This document shows, one piece after another, positions 43,741-52,757 of a stretch of 64,000 nucleotides of DNA (its first letter is position 1; each line of letters opens with the position of its first letter). The stretch lies in contig CANSAE010000002.1 in the NCBI GenBank assembly GCA_947644595.1, forward strand, positions 124,001 through 188,000. The letters are read 5' to 3'. The DNA comes from an uncultured Clostridia bacterium. Its GTDB lineage: Bacteria; Bacillota; Clostridia; Oscillospirales; Oscillospiraceae. The position numbers and the translations under genes are program-made. The notes under the pieces were generated by a model. It was not told the origin of the DNA. It saw nothing but the letters and a program-made list of their open reading frames with translations, and ran no database searches.

Positions 43741-43778
43741 ATATAAAAAGGACCGACTTTTGTCGGTCCTTTTTATAT
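43741..43778. terminator. Bidirectional intrinsic terminator
   Basis: Perfect 17-bp stem ATATAAAAAGGACCGAC / GTCGGTCCTTTTTATAT around TTTT. It covers the last codon and stop of the convergent hexapeptide-repeat gene. Confidence 0.92.
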
Positions 43779-44315
43779 ATCCAGCCGTTTTAATACGCCG
43801 GGAGTGGTATACTTCCGAGCCAACTCAATATACCACAGTTTAGTTTTATCCCAGGTGGCGATATCCCGGTCCTCCAGTTCCCGCAGAATCTTGGCCGGTG
43901 CACCGCCGACTACAACACGGTCAGGTATGACCTGTGCCTGCTTGACTACGGCACCTTCCGCTACAATGGCATAGCTGCCAATGGTGGAATAGAGGCTGAT
44001 GACTGCGCCCATACCAATGTTGGCATTGTCTGCAATACGGTTGGCGTGGACAATAGCGCCGTGTCCAATGGTCACCCGTTCCCCAATACAGCAGCCATTC
44101 GTCCCTCGTCCGCCGACATGGATGATAACCCCTTCTTCTATTGCGCTGCCGTTTCCGATTATAATGGGCATCCCATGAGAATCCGCTCGCAGGATGGCTC
44201 CTGGTCCGATATAGCAATCCTCACCGACGCGTACATCTCCGATAATAACGGCGGATTTGCTGATAAATGCGGAAGGAGCGATGACAGGCTTTAATCCATC
44301 AAATTCATAAATCAT
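43773..44315 (-). CDS. Gamma-carbonic-anhydrase-like hexapeptide protein (CaiE/PaaY type)
   Basis: 180 residues of left-handed beta-helix repeats ('SAVIIGDVRVGEDCYIGPGAILRAD', 'IEEGVIIHVGG', 'VTIGHGAIVHANRIADNANIGMGAVI'). The His residues of IIHVGG, IGHGA and IVHA match the zinc ligands of the gamma-class family. Related CaiE and PaaY proteins sit in acyl-CoA catabolic operons; PaaY is a thioesterase for dead-end CoA esters. It is the last gene of the - strand ACAD-Etf-hydratase operon, which fits a CoA-ester housekeeping role. AGGAGG precedes the start. Confidence 0.88.
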   Translation of the reverse strand: MIYEFDGLKPVIAPSAFISKSAVIIGDVRVGEDCYIGPGAILRADSHGMPIIIGNGSAIEEGVIIHVGGRGTNGCCIGERVTIGHGAIVHANRIADNANIGMGAVISLYSTIGSYAIVAEGAVVKQAQVIPDRVVVGGAPAKILRELEDRDIATWDKTKLWYIELARKYTTPGVLKRLDI

Positions 44316-44385
44316 AGGATTTCCCTCCTATTCATATGCCCGATCAGCCAAAAATGGCATAACCGGGCGTGTGTATGTGTGTGAT

Positions 44386-44844
44386 TTACTTTTTCATCAG
44401 GTAGTAAACGATATGAACATTGGCACAGTGGACTCCGTTGGCATCCATTACGGGGATGTCCATGGGATACTGACCCTTGCCGTGCTCTTCCACATAAGCG
44501 ATGCGGTCCTTGGCTTGCTCGGCGGTCATGGAGATATCCACCACCAGGTCCGTGGTTGCGGGCTTCATGTAGTCCAGTGTGGCGCTTTTGATGATGGGGG
44601 TGTAAGCACCGGCATAGGTACATTTGAGCAGTGTGGCGCCGGTGGCCTCAGCCAGTACGAAGAAACTGCCGGCATACATCATGCCTACATGGTTCATGTG
44701 CATGCTGCCTGCGGGCAAGCGGGTGACCACATGGCGCGCCTCCACCGTTTCGGGGATGACGCCGGCCACATTCAGGTAATTGATCTTGCCGTGGGTCAAA
44801 TCGGTTTTTGCCTGTGCGAAAAATTCTGCATTCATTTCTGCCAT
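44386..44844 (-). CDS. Hotdog-fold protein (PaaI/DUF4442-like thioesterase)
   Basis: 152 residues, one hotdog domain: 'HMNHVGMMYAGSFFVLAEATGATLL' (about 48-73) is the central helix with the usual acidic residue, then 'SATLDYMKPATTDLVVDISM'. Such proteins hydrolyse or bind acyl-CoA. AGGAGG lies upstream of the ATG. It sits between the flavodoxin-like and hexapeptide genes of the acyl-CoA oxidation operon. The 70-base gap to the next gene holds nothing notable. Confidence 0.8.
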   Translation of the reverse strand: MAEMNAEFFAQAKTDLTHGKINYLNVAGVIPETVEARHVVTRLPAGSMHMNHVGMMYAGSFFVLAEATGATLLKCTYAGAYTPIIKSATLDYMKPATTDLVVDISMTAEQAKDRIAYVEEHGKGQYPMDIPVMDANGVHCANVHIVYYLMKK

Positions 44845-44870
44845 AGGTTGATTCCTCCTGTATTCTGATT

Positions 44871-45629
44871 TTACAGCTGTGTGTGTTCCGCTGCTTCTCG
44901 TTCTCTGGCTTTCTTTTCGCAGTGAGCGTAATAAGAATTGCCCAGAGCAACGAAGTCTTCTTTGGGAAGAATGTATTCATCCAGCTTTTTCCGCGTTTCC
45001 GGCAGAATGATGCCATAAGTGCCATAATCCCGTCCGGCTTCCACTGCATAACCGAGGTATTCCTCCACCCGTTCCTGGTGCATGGGGACGGGCATCATTT
45101 CTCCCTGACCGCAGAAAATGCTGGTGTAGTTTCTACGTCCGAGGATCAAATCGAATTGCGCTTCTACTGCATCGAAGTTCCCCTTACTGGTGAAAAATCC
45201 GCAAGTTGCAATCAGAATGTTCCTCTGATGAGATTGATCCACCCGTGTAGTATGCGTACCATATCCCCGTCCGTCATAACGTTCCTGCATCACAGGCCGT
45301 TTGCTGGGCATCAGCCTGTCCATAAACATTTTGAGTTGTGTGGGCAGGGAATAGAAGTAGAGGGGGAAACACCAGAGAATGATATCCGCATGCTGCCATT
45401 TTTCCATCGCTTCCGTCATGTCATCCTTCTGCACGCATCTTCCGGGGGTTTTCTTCCAACAGGTGTAGCAGCCAAGACAAGGGTGAATGTTCATTTTTTG
45501 AGGCGTCAGGACTTCAATGTCCAAATCAGAAGATACTTCCTGCCAGCCTTTCAGAAACGCTTTTGTAAGGCGGTAGGAATTACTGTTTTCCGTTCTGGGA
45601 CTGCCGTTGATAACTAAAACCTTTTTCAT
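44871..45629 (-). CDS. Flavodoxin-fold NAD(P)H/FMN oxidoreductase
   Basis: 252 residues. N-terminal FMN phosphate loop 'LVINGSPRTENSNSYRL', then 'CLGCYTCWKKTPGRCVQKDDM' with a Cys cluster seen in iron-sulfur flavoproteins and related multimeric reductases, and 'IILWCFPLYFYSLPTQLKMFMDR'. Length and cysteines suggest an Isf-like flavoprotein. Sharing an operon with EtfBA and ACAD, it could pass electrons to or from the flavoprotein pool. ATG 45629 is chosen because AAGGAG lies 7 bases before; a TTG 6 bases earlier is too close. Confidence 0.82.
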   Translation of the reverse strand: MKKVLVINGSPRTENSNSYRLTKAFLKGWQEVSSDLDIEVLTPQKMNIHPCLGCYTCWKKTPGRCVQKDDMTEAMEKWQHADIILWCFPLYFYSLPTQLKMFMDRLMPSKRPVMQERYDGRGYGTHTTRVDQSHQRNILIATCGFFTSKGNFDAVEAQFDLILGRRNYTSIFCGQGEMMPVPMHQERVEEYLGYAVEAGRDYGTYGIILPETRKKLDEYILPKEDFVALGNSYYAHCEKKAREREAAEHTQL

Positions 45630-45650
45630 GTTCAAGCTCCTTATTCCAAT

Positions 45651-46442
45651 TTATTCACAGGTATAGATCCCTTTTCGCTTTTCGGCCATGGCAGTGGAGG
45701 CTTCTTTTTTGTCTTTTGTAGAAACTGTATAGATACCTTGAATTTCTTCCGCAATCAATCCCACGGCGTGGGGCGCATCCATAGCGATATTGATGCACTT
45801 TTTGCACATTTGCACCGCGATGGGAGGCTTTTCCGCAATTCTTCTCGCATAATTGAGAGTGGTTTCTTCCAATTTCTCTAAGGGAACGACGCGTTCCACC
45901 AGCCCGATACGATGGGCTTCCTGAACGTCAATATCCTCGCAGGTCAGAGCCAACAACTTGGTCATGCCGGGACCGATAAGCTTGGTCAGCCGTGTGGTGC
46001 CGCCTAAGTCGGTGCTGATACCTACGTCTACCTCACGCAGAGAAAACTTTGCGTTTTCCGCGGCGATGCGAAAATCGCAGGCAGCCACAAGCTCCATGGC
46101 AGTTCCCATACAGGCGCCCTGAATACCGACTGCCACGGGCAGATTGCATTCCTGCCAGAAGCGATATGCCCGCTGCCAATGAGATACACCATACAAACTG
46201 CGGCCAGGCATGCCGATCACGGTTTTCGCATAATTGAGATCAATGCCGGCGGAAAAATGTCTGCCATCAGCCAGCAAGGCGATGGCACGCAGATCTTTGT
46301 TGTTGACAATCTCTGTTTCTTGCAGTGCGATCATAGCCTCGTAAAATGGTGCGCTGATTGTGTTGAGCTGTTCCGGACGATTGAGCCGGACAATTCCCAC
46401 AGCACCCTCTTTTTGAAAACTGAGGAATTCTTGATAACTCAT
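45651..46442 (-). CDS. Enoyl-CoA hydratase/isomerase family protein
   Basis: 263 residues, crotonase fold: 'GIVRLNRPEQLNTIS' at the N-terminus, 'HFSAGIDLNYAK' for the first oxyanion loop, and 'VGIQGACMGTAMELVAACDFRIAAENAKFSLREVDVGI' for the second. In place of the two catalytic Glu of classic hydratases I see Met-Glu (MELVAACD) and Glu-Val (REVDVGI), so hydration is possible but isomerase or hydrolase chemistry cannot be excluded. ATG 46442 has GGAGG at 8 bases. CaiD/CrnB-like by context. Confidence 0.88.
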   Translation of the reverse strand: MSYQEFLSFQKEGAVGIVRLNRPEQLNTISAPFYEAMIALQETEIVNNKDLRAIALLADGRHFSAGIDLNYAKTVIGMPGRSLYGVSHWQRAYRFWQECNLPVAVGIQGACMGTAMELVAACDFRIAAENAKFSLREVDVGISTDLGGTTRLTKLIGPGMTKLLALTCEDIDVQEAHRIGLVERVVPLEKLEETTLNYARRIAEKPPIAVQMCKKCINIAMDAPHAVGLIAEEIQGIYTVSTKDKKEASTAMAEKRKGIYTCE

Positions 46443-46493
46443 TTGTTTCACCTCCGATTATAATTGTCAATGATAAAGGGCCTTACGGTATTG

Positions 46494-47492
46494 TTACGTC
46501 CTTTTTCTGGCGCGCAGCGCCTGAGTCAGCGCTGGAAGAATTTGAAACAGATCTCCAACAATCCCATAATCAGCTACATGGAAAATGGGCGCTTTGGGAT
46601 CGGAATTGATGGCGATGATCGTATCAGAGGTACTCATACCAATCAGATGCTGAATGGCCCCTGAGATGCCACAAGCGATATATATTCTGGGACAGACCGT
46701 TTTCCCGGTTTGCCCTACTTGATGGACGGGAGAAATCCATCCGGCGTCTACCGCTGCCCGGGAGGCCCCTACACAGCCGCCGGTAAGGTCTGCTAATTCC
46801 TGAAGCAGAGAGAAATTTTCCGGATCTTTCATTCCACGCCCGCCGGAGATGATGATTTCAGCCTCGGTCAGATTAACGGTGGAATTAGTGAGAATCGGGA
46901 TGATTTTTTCTACCGCTGTCAGGCTATGCTGCTCTTCGGGATAAAGACATTCATGCAAAATGGTGCATGTTCGTGACGGATCAGGGGATGGAATTCGAAA
47001 GACATTGGGACGCACGGTGCCCATTTGCGGCTTGGTGTTCGGGCAAATATTTGTGGCCATCAGATTCCCACCCAAAGCAGGACGGGTCCAGAGCACGATC
47101 CGTTTATCGTCTACATCAAGCTCTGTGCAGTCGGCGGTCAATCCGGTCTTTAGGCGGCAGGCCAGCCGGGGTGACAGATCCCGCCCGATATCTGTCGCAC
47201 CGATCATGAAAACCTCCGGCCGATATTGGCGTACCAAGCGATATAAGACAGTAGTAAATGTGTCGGTATGATATTGCGCCAGATGCTCATCCTGGACGAT
47301 CAGAAGCTCATCCGGACCGTAAGCCATTGCCTCGGTTGCCAGTGCTTCGGCATTTGGATCCAGAATCACTCCGACGAGTTTTTCTCCCAGCTGATCGGCA
47401 AGCCTGCGCCCCTGCCCCAATAGTTCCAGCCCGACAGGCCGCAGCTTGCTGTGAAGGACCTCCAAAAAGACCCAAACATTTTGATGTTTCAT
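46494..47492 (-). CDS. etfA: Electron transfer flavoprotein, alpha subunit
   Basis: 332 residues. The C-terminal FAD-binding half is unmistakable: 'GGRGMKDPENFSLLQELADLTGGCVGASRAAVDAGWISPVHQVGQTGKTVCPRIYIACGISGAIQHLIGM'. With EtfB it accepts electrons from, or delivers them to, the acyl-CoA dehydrogenase encoded just upstream. No ferredoxin domain is fused at the N-terminus. It starts 4 bases after the etfB stop. Confidence 0.95.
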   Translation of the reverse strand: MKHQNVWVFLEVLHSKLRPVGLELLGQGRRLADQLGEKLVGVILDPNAEALATEAMAYGPDELLIVQDEHLAQYHTDTFTTVLYRLVRQYRPEVFMIGATDIGRDLSPRLACRLKTGLTADCTELDVDDKRIVLWTRPALGGNLMATNICPNTKPQMGTVRPNVFRIPSPDPSRTCTILHECLYPEEQHSLTAVEKIIPILTNSTVNLTEAEIIISGGRGMKDPENFSLLQELADLTGGCVGASRAAVDAGWISPVHQVGQTGKTVCPRIYIACGISGAIQHLIGMSTSDTIIAINSDPKAPIFHVADYGIVGDLFQILPALTQALRARKRT

Positions 47493-47496
47493 AACT

Positions 47497-48297
47497 TCAC
47501 CTTGCTGTTAAAGAAATTTTTGCGGTGTCAAGAAGGGAGAAAAGGACTGATACGGCATCCGCCGGGATTGTGCCGTCAATAATATGGGTCTGTTTTTCAT
47601 GCACGGGGATAAAGGTTTTTCGTACCTTTGTGGGAGAGCCGGACAGTCCGATGCAGGAAAAATCCAATCCGGGCAGATCATCTGCCGTGAAAGTGTCCGG
47701 TTCTGTCCGATTTGCCTGAAGCCGCCGCATGACATTCGGCAGTCTGGGTTCATTGATGGATTTTGTCACGGTGAGGACTGCGGGAAGCTGCGCCCGCAGA
47801 CAAATGTGATCGTTGTCGCACTCTTGGACGACCTGAACCGTAGTATCCTCTATCGAAATCTCACAGGCGTATGTCAATTGCGGAAGATGTAAATGCTCAG
47901 CGATCATCGGCCCGACTTGGGCGGTATCTCCATCAATGGCCTGCTTGCCGCACAAAATCAAATCAAACGGCCCCAAAGCCTTGGCAGCCTGGGCCAACAC
48001 ATAACTGGTGGCGTAAGTATCCGCACCGCCGAAACGCCGGTCAGTGAGTAAAACCATACGGTCTGCGCCCAGTGCATAACATTCACGCAGTGCCTGTGTG
48101 GCCTGGAGTGGTCCCATTGTAATTGTGGTGACAGACCCGCCGTGCTGCTCACGAAGCCGAACAGCTGCCTCCAGTGCGTTTTTGTCAAAAGGATTGACGA
48201 TGCTGGGCACACCGGTGCGCACCAGCGTATTGGTGCTGGGATCCATGTGGATCTCGGCAGTATCCGGAACCTGCTTTACACAAACGAGAATATTCAT
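47497..48297 (-). CDS. etfB: Electron transfer flavoprotein, beta subunit
   Basis: 266 residues. 'MNILVCVKQVPDTAEIHMDP' at the start, 'NPFDKNALEAAVRLRE', 'VTTITMGPLQATQALRECYALGADRMVLLTDRRFGGADT' and 'ILCGKQAIDGDTAQVGPMIAEHL' are the family blocks, the last forming the nucleotide (AMP or FAD) site. Together with EtfA it makes the soluble heterodimer. In anaerobes with an ACAD it may bifurcate, but the deciding second-FAD residues are not resolved by eye. Between ACAD and etfA with gaps under 12 bases. Confidence 0.95.
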   Translation of the reverse strand: MNILVCVKQVPDTAEIHMDPSTNTLVRTGVPSIVNPFDKNALEAAVRLREQHGGSVTTITMGPLQATQALRECYALGADRMVLLTDRRFGGADTYATSYVLAQAAKALGPFDLILCGKQAIDGDTAQVGPMIAEHLHLPQLTYACEISIEDTTVQVVQECDNDHICLRAQLPAVLTVTKSINEPRLPNVMRRLQANRTEPDTFTADDLPGLDFSCIGLSGSPTKVRKTFIPVHEKQTHIIDGTIPADAVSVLFSLLDTAKISLTAR

Positions 48298-48308
48298 CAG
48301 GCACCGCC

Positions 48309-49457
48309 TCAGCTTAACAGCGTTTTGCCGATGATCTGGCGCTGAATTTGATTGGTTCCCTCGAAAATACTGTACAACCTCACATCCCGCAGCAATTTTT
48401 CTATGGGATATTCCCGACTATAGCCGTATCCGCCGTAGATTTGAAGGGCCATATTGACCACGTCGTAGCACATTTCCGATCCAAAGGCCTTCAGACAATT
48501 TCCAAGGGTTCCGATGGGAATTCCGGCATCGGTCATCTGCGCGCCGTAGATCGCCATTGCTCGGGCCGCTTGGACGCGCATTTCCATATCGGCAATCATA
48601 AATTGAATTCCTTGGAGCTTGGCGATAGGACCATCCTTGAATTTTCGCTGTTTGGCATATTCGATGGCGAGATCCAATGCATGCTGGGCTACACCGATAG
48701 CACCTGCTACACTGATCGGTCGTTTACCCGCCAGGAATTTCATAGACTGGGCAAACCCGTCACCCAGAACGCCGATGAGCCGGTCTTCGGGCACAAAGAC
48801 GTTTTCCATGATAAAATCTGCTGTATCAGACAGACGCATACCCATTTTGTCCTCATGCTTGCCGACGCTTACGCCTGAATCGGTCTTTTCCACCAGAAAC
48901 AGACTCATGCCGTGATAACCGGCATCCGGATCTGTCACAGCGAGTATCACGCAGGCGGAGCAGAGTGTTGCGTTGGTGATGAAGCATTTCGTGCCGTTAA
49001 GGATATAGCCGCCATCCACCTTTACCGCAGAGGTGCGGGTGCTGCCGACGTCAGAGCCGCTTTGAGGCTCGGTAATGGCCATGGAAATGCCCTCGCCCCG
49101 CAAAATGCGGTCACAGGCTGCACGTTTTTGAGCGTCTGTCCCATCTGCTAAGATGGCAGAAAGTCCGAATGCATAGCAGCTGTTTGAAATCAGAAAACCG
49201 GCATCATGCTTTGCCAATTCCTCACTGATACAGTATCGCGTTACGGCATCCAGCCCAAGACCGCCGTATTCCACAGGAACATCCTGGCCAAACAAGCCCA
49301 TTTCTCCCCACTTTTCATGGAGCGGTATGGGAAATTCGCTTTTTTCGTCATATTCTCTAACGATTGGATCCAACTCACGTTCCGCAAATTCCCGGACCAT
49401 TGCTACGATGTCTTTCTGATCCTGTGACATACCCAAGTAATACCCGTATTGGTTCAC
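48309..49457 (-). CDS. Acyl-CoA dehydrogenase
   Basis: 382 residues from GTG (GGAGG 7 bases before). 'AITEPQSGSDVGSTRTSAV' (about 132-150) and 'KCFITNA' bind FAD and substrate; 'QIYGGYGYSREYPIEKLLRDVRLYSIFEGTNQIQ' at the end carries the catalytic Glu (~365) in the short-chain/butyryl-CoA position. It oxidises an acyl-CoA to the enoyl-CoA, or works in reverse as an enoyl-CoA reductase with Etf. First gene of the seven-gene - strand operon ending at the hexapeptide protein. Substrate length not inferable. Confidence 0.95.
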   Translation of the reverse strand: MNQYGYYLGMSQDQKDIVAMVREFAERELDPIVREYDEKSEFPIPLHEKWGEMGLFGQDVPVEYGGLGLDAVTRYCISEELAKHDAGFLISNSCYAFGLSAILADGTDAQKRAACDRILRGEGISMAITEPQSGSDVGSTRTSAVKVDGGYILNGTKCFITNATLCSACVILAVTDPDAGYHGMSLFLVEKTDSGVSVGKHEDKMGMRLSDTADFIMENVFVPEDRLIGVLGDGFAQSMKFLAGKRPISVAGAIGVAQHALDLAIEYAKQRKFKDGPIAKLQGIQFMIADMEMRVQAARAMAIYGAQMTDAGIPIGTLGNCLKAFGSEMCYDVVNMALQIYGGYGYSREYPIEKLLRDVRLYSIFEGTNQIQRQIIGKTLLS

Positions 49458-49767
49458 AAGAACACCTCCGTTTCTGAATGGCTGCTGTTTATTGCTAAGG
49501 ATCGTTAAAACTCTGTTTTAATTTTAACGGAGATATCCTCGGCGGAACAAGGTCACATAGAACGAAATTTCCTTTTGTGATGGAGCCCGGATTGGGCAGA
49601 AATGACGGTTTCGGCGCTTTTGACAAAAAATAAAGGTAAATTGTCAATCATGACAGAGACAGACAACAGGCGAAATGATAAAATAATAACAAGTTTGAGG
49701 CGCTGCGGTGGCGTTGACCACGAGCATCTCGCAGACGCATGGATTACTATAACAAGGAGGAAAATCA
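49458..49767. promoter_or_regulatory. Divergent control region, ACAD operon / SDR2
   Basis: 310 bases with no gene. TTGACAA (49620-49626) and TTGTCAA (49641-49647) form a 7-bp inverted repeat with a 14-base spacer and may be an operator; each half also looks like a -35 in one direction. No strong -10 could be paired with them at standard spacing. Confidence 0.35.
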
Positions 49768-50658
49768 ATGAAAGAATTTGCTGGAAAAGTGGCTGGCATC
49801 ACCGGCGCGGCTGACGGTATCGGCAAAGCATTTGCCTTGGACGCTGCAAAGCGGGGCATGAAGCTGGCTCTGATCGACATTGAGGGCCACAAGCTGGACG
49901 CGGTGAAAGAGGAGTGTGAAAAGCTGGGTTCTCCCAAAGTGGTAGCGATCACAGTAGATGTATCCGAGTACGAGCAGGTCCGCATGAGCGTTGCCCGCAT
50001 CATGGCGGAATTCGGCCAGATCGATCTGTTCTTCAGCAACGCAGGTGTCGGCGGCGCCGGTACGCTGGTCAATATTCCGCCCCAGGATTGGGACTGGATC
50101 ACCAGCGTGAACTTCCTGTCTATGGCCTATTATGTAACGGAAGTGCTGCCCATCATGGTGCGCCAAGGTACAGAGGCCCACTTCATGTTCACCATTTCCA
50201 TTGGTGGTTTGCAGCCCGGTATGCGTCTCCAGTCTGCATACACGGCTTCCAAGCACGCGGCGATGAGTCTGGCCGAGAGCGTGAAGGATTACGCAGAGAA
50301 CTATGCTCCTTTCATCGGCGTGACGGCGTTCTGCCCCGAGTATGTCAACACGGAGATTTGGGACAGCGAGCGCTGCCGTCCCGTGCGCTTCCAGAAGCCC
50401 TACGATCCGTTCTATGCTACATCCGACTTTGTGGATTATAAAAAGAACTTTGCCCAGCGGATCAAGACTCAGGGCTACAATCCCAGATTCGTCGGCCCCC
50501 GGCTGTTCCGCGCCATTGAGGACAATCAGCTGTATGTCCATCCCCACGTCCATACCCACAAAATCATCCGGGACCGCTTTGCCCGCATCGAGGCGGACCT
50601 GCGCAAGGATGAGGAGCTGGATGCTGAATTCAAACACCTGTATGGCTACGATGACTAA
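49768..50658 (+). CDS. Short-chain dehydrogenase/reductase (copy 2, divergent type)
   Basis: 296 residues, longer than the other two SDRs. TGAADGIG (12-19), Asp37 after the second strand (NAD preference likely), NAG (91-93), Asn115, Ser144, Tyr158 and Lys162 are all present. A C-terminal extension of about 45 residues is rich in charged residues. It oxidises or reduces a hydroxyl/keto group on the pathway substrate. Divergent from the ACAD operon; AAGGAGG precedes the ATG. Not part of the duplicated OYE-SDR cassette. Confidence 0.9.
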   Translation: MKEFAGKVAGITGAADGIGKAFALDAAKRGMKLALIDIEGHKLDAVKEECEKLGSPKVVAITVDVSEYEQVRMSVARIMAEFGQIDLFFSNAGVGGAGTLVNIPPQDWDWITSVNFLSMAYYVTEVLPIMVRQGTEAHFMFTISIGGLQPGMRLQSAYTASKHAAMSLAESVKDYAENYAPFIGVTAFCPEYVNTEIWDSERCRPVRFQKPYDPFYATSDFVDYKKNFAQRIKTQGYNPRFVGPRLFRAIEDNQLYVHPHVHTHKIIRDRFARIEADLRKDEELDAEFKHLYGYDD

Positions 50659-50679
50659 GTGATTGACCCCTTAAAGTAA

Positions 50680-50719
50680 AATTCCCCGGCCATCGAAACA
50701 GATGACCGGGGAATTGCTT
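50680..50719. terminator. Bidirectional intrinsic terminator
   Basis: AATTCCCCGG-C-CATC / GATG-A-CCGGGGAATT stem around GAAACA, between convergent SDR2 and PucR3. Confidence 0.85.
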
Positions 50720-52275
50720 TATGCGTCCTTACTGTGGGGTGTCATGCTGATATAGCGGTTTTTCAGATAGGAATCAATGTAAAACGAATATTGGAGCTTG
50801 AACAGTAATGTGTGGTCCGAAAAATCCAGGGAGAACAGATCCGTAATTTGCTGGATGCGGTAGTTTACCGTATTCCGATGGAGAAACATGAGGTCAGCGG
50901 TCATATTTTTGCTGTATCCGGTTTGGGCGTATACCTTCAAGGTCTCATAAAGCTCGGTATTTTTTTCCGCGTCATAGGCCTCCAGCTTGGGCAGGATCGG
51001 ATGCAGGCAATGGGTCAGGACGCTTTTATCTTCCAGGCTGTCGATCAAAACATAAAAGGCATAGTCGGAGAAGAAAAAAATCCTGTGCTGCTCTGTGCTC
51101 CGCTTTGCAATGGAAAGTACCCGCAGAGCTTGCTGGTAATGACTGTACAGGTCGCTGGGTTTTTGAAATGCGTTGCTGATACCGACTAAGATTTTATTAT
51201 CGGTGGCGAGTTTCTGCAGGCTTTGATAAATCTCCGGGGGGAGGTCCCCGGCTTCGTCGACCTCAAAAAATGAGATCAGCGCGCCGTCTTTCAGCAGCTT
51301 TGGAACATCCGGAAACACTGCGGATACTCTGGGGATGAGCGTATCCTGTAAATATTTGTTTCCCACAAAGTAGTTCGTTTGCAGAACAATCACCCGCATG
51401 TGCGGCGGGAAACTGATTTTTGCAGTGGCAATCCGGCGGGTGATCTCATCTTCAGAAGCGCCGTAGATTATATCTGTGAGGATGTTGTGGTACAAATTGA
51501 AATGCGCAGATGGGTAGCTTTTTCGGTTGATGAGCACGCTGAGCAGTTTTTTTGACAGCACATGCATGAATGTGTCGCTGAAGTGGGGAAACGCGTCGGA
51601 AGGACAGCCCATGAAGATATAACCGACGATCTCCATGTTGGTCATGACCCGGATGGCCTTGATATACATTTTCAAACGATCACAGTATAAAACAAAAGGC
51701 CTTGCATGAACTTCCAAATTGTGTTTGCTGCGATAGGAGAGAATGTATTCGATCAGGTAATCATCCAGATATCCCACCTGCACACTGTGCTGCCAATGGG
51801 GATGGTCCACCAGGAACGGCGTGGAATATGCCAATACCTTTCCGGAAATATCTATCGCCAGCATTTGACAATCAGAACGGTGGGAAAATTCCGAGAACAC
51901 GGTGCCCAAGTCCTCATCAGATGCGAGCATGTACATTAAATCGGCATAGAGGTTCTGCTGCTCTTGGAACAGGGAAAGGATAAACACAATTGCCTCGTTG
52001 GACCGGTCATCAGGCACGATGACGTAGTTTATACCGCCATTATGGAGCCGGTCAATCACCGGCTGGGAGGGAGCCCCGGCGCAGAGCAGGCAAAGAGGAA
52101 GGGAAAGCTCCGGGGTGAGCTGTGTTTTGGCGTAGACACTGAGATGGTCTGCCGGCAGCTCCGCCGAAGGAGATTCAACAATGGTCACATCAGAAAGCTC
52201 ACAGTCCAGGGGATATGCGGATACTGTCCCCGGATATCTTGCAATGAGAAGCTGAGACAGGGATGAAAATAGCAT
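50719..52275 (-). CDS. PucR-type transcriptional regulator 3
   Basis: 518 residues. The C-terminal helix-turn-helix is at about 445-500 ('VYAQTGYSKNMTADLMFLHRNTVNYRIQQITDLFSLDF'). It lacks close similarity to PucR1/2 in the N-terminal half and so is a separate branch. It is followed by the SDR2 terminator and preceded after 45 bases by the XRE gene, probably in one - strand transcript. Likely an activator of the OYE2 operon or the ACAD operon; the target cannot be assigned. RBS AGGAGG. Confidence 0.88.
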   Translation of the reverse strand: MLFSSLSQLLIARYPGTVSAYPLDCELSDVTIVESPSAELPADHLSVYAKTQLTPELSLPLCLLCAGAPSQPVIDRLHNGGINYVIVPDDRSNEAIVFILSLFQEQQNLYADLMYMLASDEDLGTVFSEFSHRSDCQMLAIDISGKVLAYSTPFLVDHPHWQHSVQVGYLDDYLIEYILSYRSKHNLEVHARPFVLYCDRLKMYIKAIRVMTNMEIVGYIFMGCPSDAFPHFSDTFMHVLSKKLLSVLINRKSYPSAHFNLYHNILTDIIYGASEDEITRRIATAKISFPPHMRVIVLQTNYFVGNKYLQDTLIPRVSAVFPDVPKLLKDGALISFFEVDEAGDLPPEIYQSLQKLATDNKILVGISNAFQKPSDLYSHYQQALRVLSIAKRSTEQHRIFFFSDYAFYVLIDSLEDKSVLTHCLHPILPKLEAYDAEKNTELYETLKVYAQTGYSKNMTADLMFLHRNTVNYRIQQITDLFSLDFSDHTLLFKLQYSFYIDSYLKNRYISMTPHSKDA

Positions 52276-52320
52276 ATGTATGACCTCCTAAGTAAGTGTA
52301 GAATCGGGCCTTGTACCAGC

Positions 52321-52698
52321 TTAGAGATGATCGGGCCATCGGTGCATTAACTCCGATTTTCGTTGGAGGAATAAAACCTGCTCCACCAGGAAATCCAGAG
52401 TGTTCAGCAGGAGCTTTTGATTGTCGGGCGTACAAGCCTGGAGCTTACCGATCAAATACTGCAATTCCTCATACGGAACGGGTGAGATCGTGGGAAACAA
52501 CATGTTTGCAGAGATCCCAAGCCGTTCGATCAGCTGTGCCAGGGTTTCATAGGTTGCATTTTTTCGTCCTTTTTCGATATCCTGTATTGTTTTGACGGAT
52601 AGACCGGCCTGATCAGCTAACTCCTGCTGGGTCAGGCGGCATTGCTTTCTCGCTGCACGGATACGGGCGCCCAGATATGTCAGCTTATCTTCCGGCAT
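52321..52698 (-). CDS. XRE-family (HTH_3) transcriptional regulator
   Basis: 125 residues. Cro/CI-type helix-turn-helix at about 8-64 ('LGARIRAARKQCRLTQQELADQAGLSVKTIQDIEKGRKNATYETLAQLIERLGI'). The remainder is a short helical tail (about 75-115) of unknown role. GAGGTGA lies before the ATG. It is divergent from the OYE2-SDR3-MFS2-GntP2 operon, so the nested inverted repeats at 52758-52803 are candidate operators. Confidence 0.9.
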   Translation of the reverse strand: MPEDKLTYLGARIRAARKQCRLTQQELADQAGLSVKTIQDIEKGRKNATYETLAQLIERLGISANMLFPTISPVPYEELQYLIGKLQACTPDNQKLLLNTLDFLVEQVLFLQRKSELMHRWPDHL

Positions 52699-52757
52699 AA
52701 TGATTCACCTCAAATCTATTCTATCGTACCGTTTTAGAAAATCATATCCCCTTAAAG

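Noticed and set aside
43773..49457. Calling the ACAD operon a carnitine (cai/fix) operon
   Set aside because: There is no CaiT-type BCCT carrier and no FixC/FixX, and the ACAD catalytic motif is butyryl-type. Only resemblance is claimed.
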